Source: Clostridiales bacterium (GTDB lineage: Bacteria > Bacillota > Clostridia > Tissierellales > Dethiosulfatibacteraceae). Taken from it: DNA of 5,981 nucleotides. The position numbers and the translations under genes were made by a program. Under the pieces are notes generated by a model. That model had not been told where the DNA came from. It did no database searches and saw only the letters and a list, made by a program, of their open reading frames with translations. Below are positions 5,405 through 5,981 of the stretch, in pieces. The DNA lies in the NCBI GenBank assembly GCA_003446975.1, contig DMAP01000351.1, forward strand, positions 1 through 5,981, read 5' to 3'. The first letter of the stretch is position 1; each line of letters begins with the position of its first letter.

Positions 5405-5902
5405 ATGAAAAGCAGAAGATTTATTGTCTTGATTGTTACAGTTGTTTTATTGACCAGCATGATGGTGTTGCCTGCACTTGCAACGACCTATGAGGTTCAA
5501 AGCGGTGACATGCTCTACAGAATCGCTCAGAAGTATGGTGTGACAGTTCAACAGATTGTTGATGCAAATGACATTAAAAACCCCGACCTGATTTATCCGG
5601 GGGACAAATTACTGATACCAGACGGCATTGCAGCAAAAGATGATGTGGAGATAACGATTCTTCACACAAATGATGTGCACTCGAGAGTTTCATTCAGTGC
5701 AAACGACGGGATGGGATATGAAAAGCTTTCAACTATTGTAAAGGAAATGCGTGCTAAAAATCCTAACACATTGGTGATGGATGCCGGAGATGCTTTCCAT
5801 GGACAAACCATTTCAACTCTGAATAAAGGAGAGAGTATTGTGCAAATCATAACCGACTGTATTCATGATTTGCACAATACTCTCTCCTTTATTGAGAGTT
5901 GA
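5405..5902 (+). CDS. Secreted LysM plus 5'-nucleotidase/metallophosphatase, artificially truncated
   Basis: Residues 1-26 form a signal peptide (basic MKSRR, hydrophobic core, cleavage after LPALA). Residues 28-72 are one LysM peptidoglycan-binding domain (YEVQSGDMLYRIAQKYGV...IYPGDKLLIP). From residue 83 a calcineurin-like phosphatase domain of the 5'-nucleotidase (UshA/YfkN) type begins. It shows metal-site motifs ILHTNDVH (D90, H92) and VMDAGD (D126, D129), and then TLNKGESIVQI. Members normally exceed 500 residues, so most of the enzyme, including the GNHE/D motif, is missing. The coding sequence is trustworthy only to about 5850 (I148). Beyond that the frame reads into the inverted copy of the gene, so the last 18 residues and the TGA at 5900-5902 are artefacts of the fold-back. 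The likely role is cell-wall-bound hydrolysis of extracellular nucleotides for phosphate or nucleoside scavenging (family knowledge). Confidence 0.85.
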   Translation: MKSRRFIVLIVTVVLLTSMMVLPALATTYEVQSGDMLYRIAQKYGVTVQQIVDANDIKNPDLIYPGDKLLIPDGIAAKDDVEITILHTNDVHSRVSFSANDGMGYEKLSTIVKEMRAKNPNTLVMDAGDAFHGQTISTLNKGESIVQIITDCIHDLHNTLSFIES

Positions 5903-5981
5903 AATGGTTTGTCCATGGAAAGCATCTCCGGCATCCATCACCAATGTGTTAGGATTTTTAGCACGCATTTCCTTTACAATA
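5734..5981. repeat. 117-bp near-perfect inverted repeat at the window end (fold-back)
   Basis: Arm 5734-5850 is the reverse complement of 5865-5981 (position pairs sum to 11715) with one mismatch, G5821 against G5894. The spacer 5851-5864 is 14 bases. The repeat reaches the last base and may continue. It lies inside the nucleotidase coding sequence, and the minus strand of the spacer gives that gene's expected continuation. Confidence 0.97.

Noticed and set aside
5849..5902. C-terminal 18 residues of the apparent nucleotidase (ITDCIHDLHNTLSFIES region)
   Set aside because: They are translated from the reverse complement of the same gene after the fold-back and do not represent protein.

Overview
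The window is low-GC DNA with strong AGGAGG-type ribosome binding sites and TTGNNN/TATAAT promoters. It carries a maturase of the tungsten-enzyme type and a LysM-anchored secreted nucleotidase. Together these suggest an anaerobic Firmicute, probably of the Clostridia; this is inference from gene content, not a taxonomic assignment.

Layout from left to right. (1) Positions 2-2532 hold a two-gene operon of unknown function. The first gene, cut by the left edge, encodes a membrane-anchored protein with a long Glu/Asp/Ser tract and a C-terminal domain I do not recognise. The second encodes a cysteine-free, apparently cytosolic protein with its own strong ribosome binding site 11 bases on. A hairpin terminator closes the operon at about 2547-2584. 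(2) An extended -10 promoter (2584-2613) follows at once and points right. (3) A stand-alone IS200/IS605-type tnpB element (about 2624-3969) lies just downstream of that promoter. TnpB is on the minus strand with an intact RuvC triad and zinc finger. It has its own promoter, a left-end hairpin and an elaborately folded right end that should form the omega RNA; no tnpA is present. (4) At 4012-5286 is a radical SAM/SPASM protein that I recognise as the tungsten-cofactor oxidoreductase maturase type, with an AbrB-like swapped-hairpin segment at its N-terminus. The tnpB element appears to have landed between this gene and its original promoter. (5) A second extended -10 promoter (5329-5359) drives a secreted LysM plus 5'-nucleotidase gene starting at 5405.

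The last 248 bases (5734-5981) form a near-perfect 117-bp inverted repeat around a 14-base spacer. The minus strand of the spacer supplies the expected continuation of the nucleotidase (MNTVGYD). The sequence therefore folds back on itself, most likely as a snap-back amplification or assembly chimera at a contig end. The stop codon at 5900-5902 and the last 18 residues of the apparent nucleotidase are not real protein.

The points most worth following are the TnpB insertion that separates promoter from maturase (with a predicted guide covering that promoter and a split 10-bp inverted repeat), the orphan maturase with its N-terminal fusion, the unrecognised membrane/cytosol gene pair, and the fold-back end.
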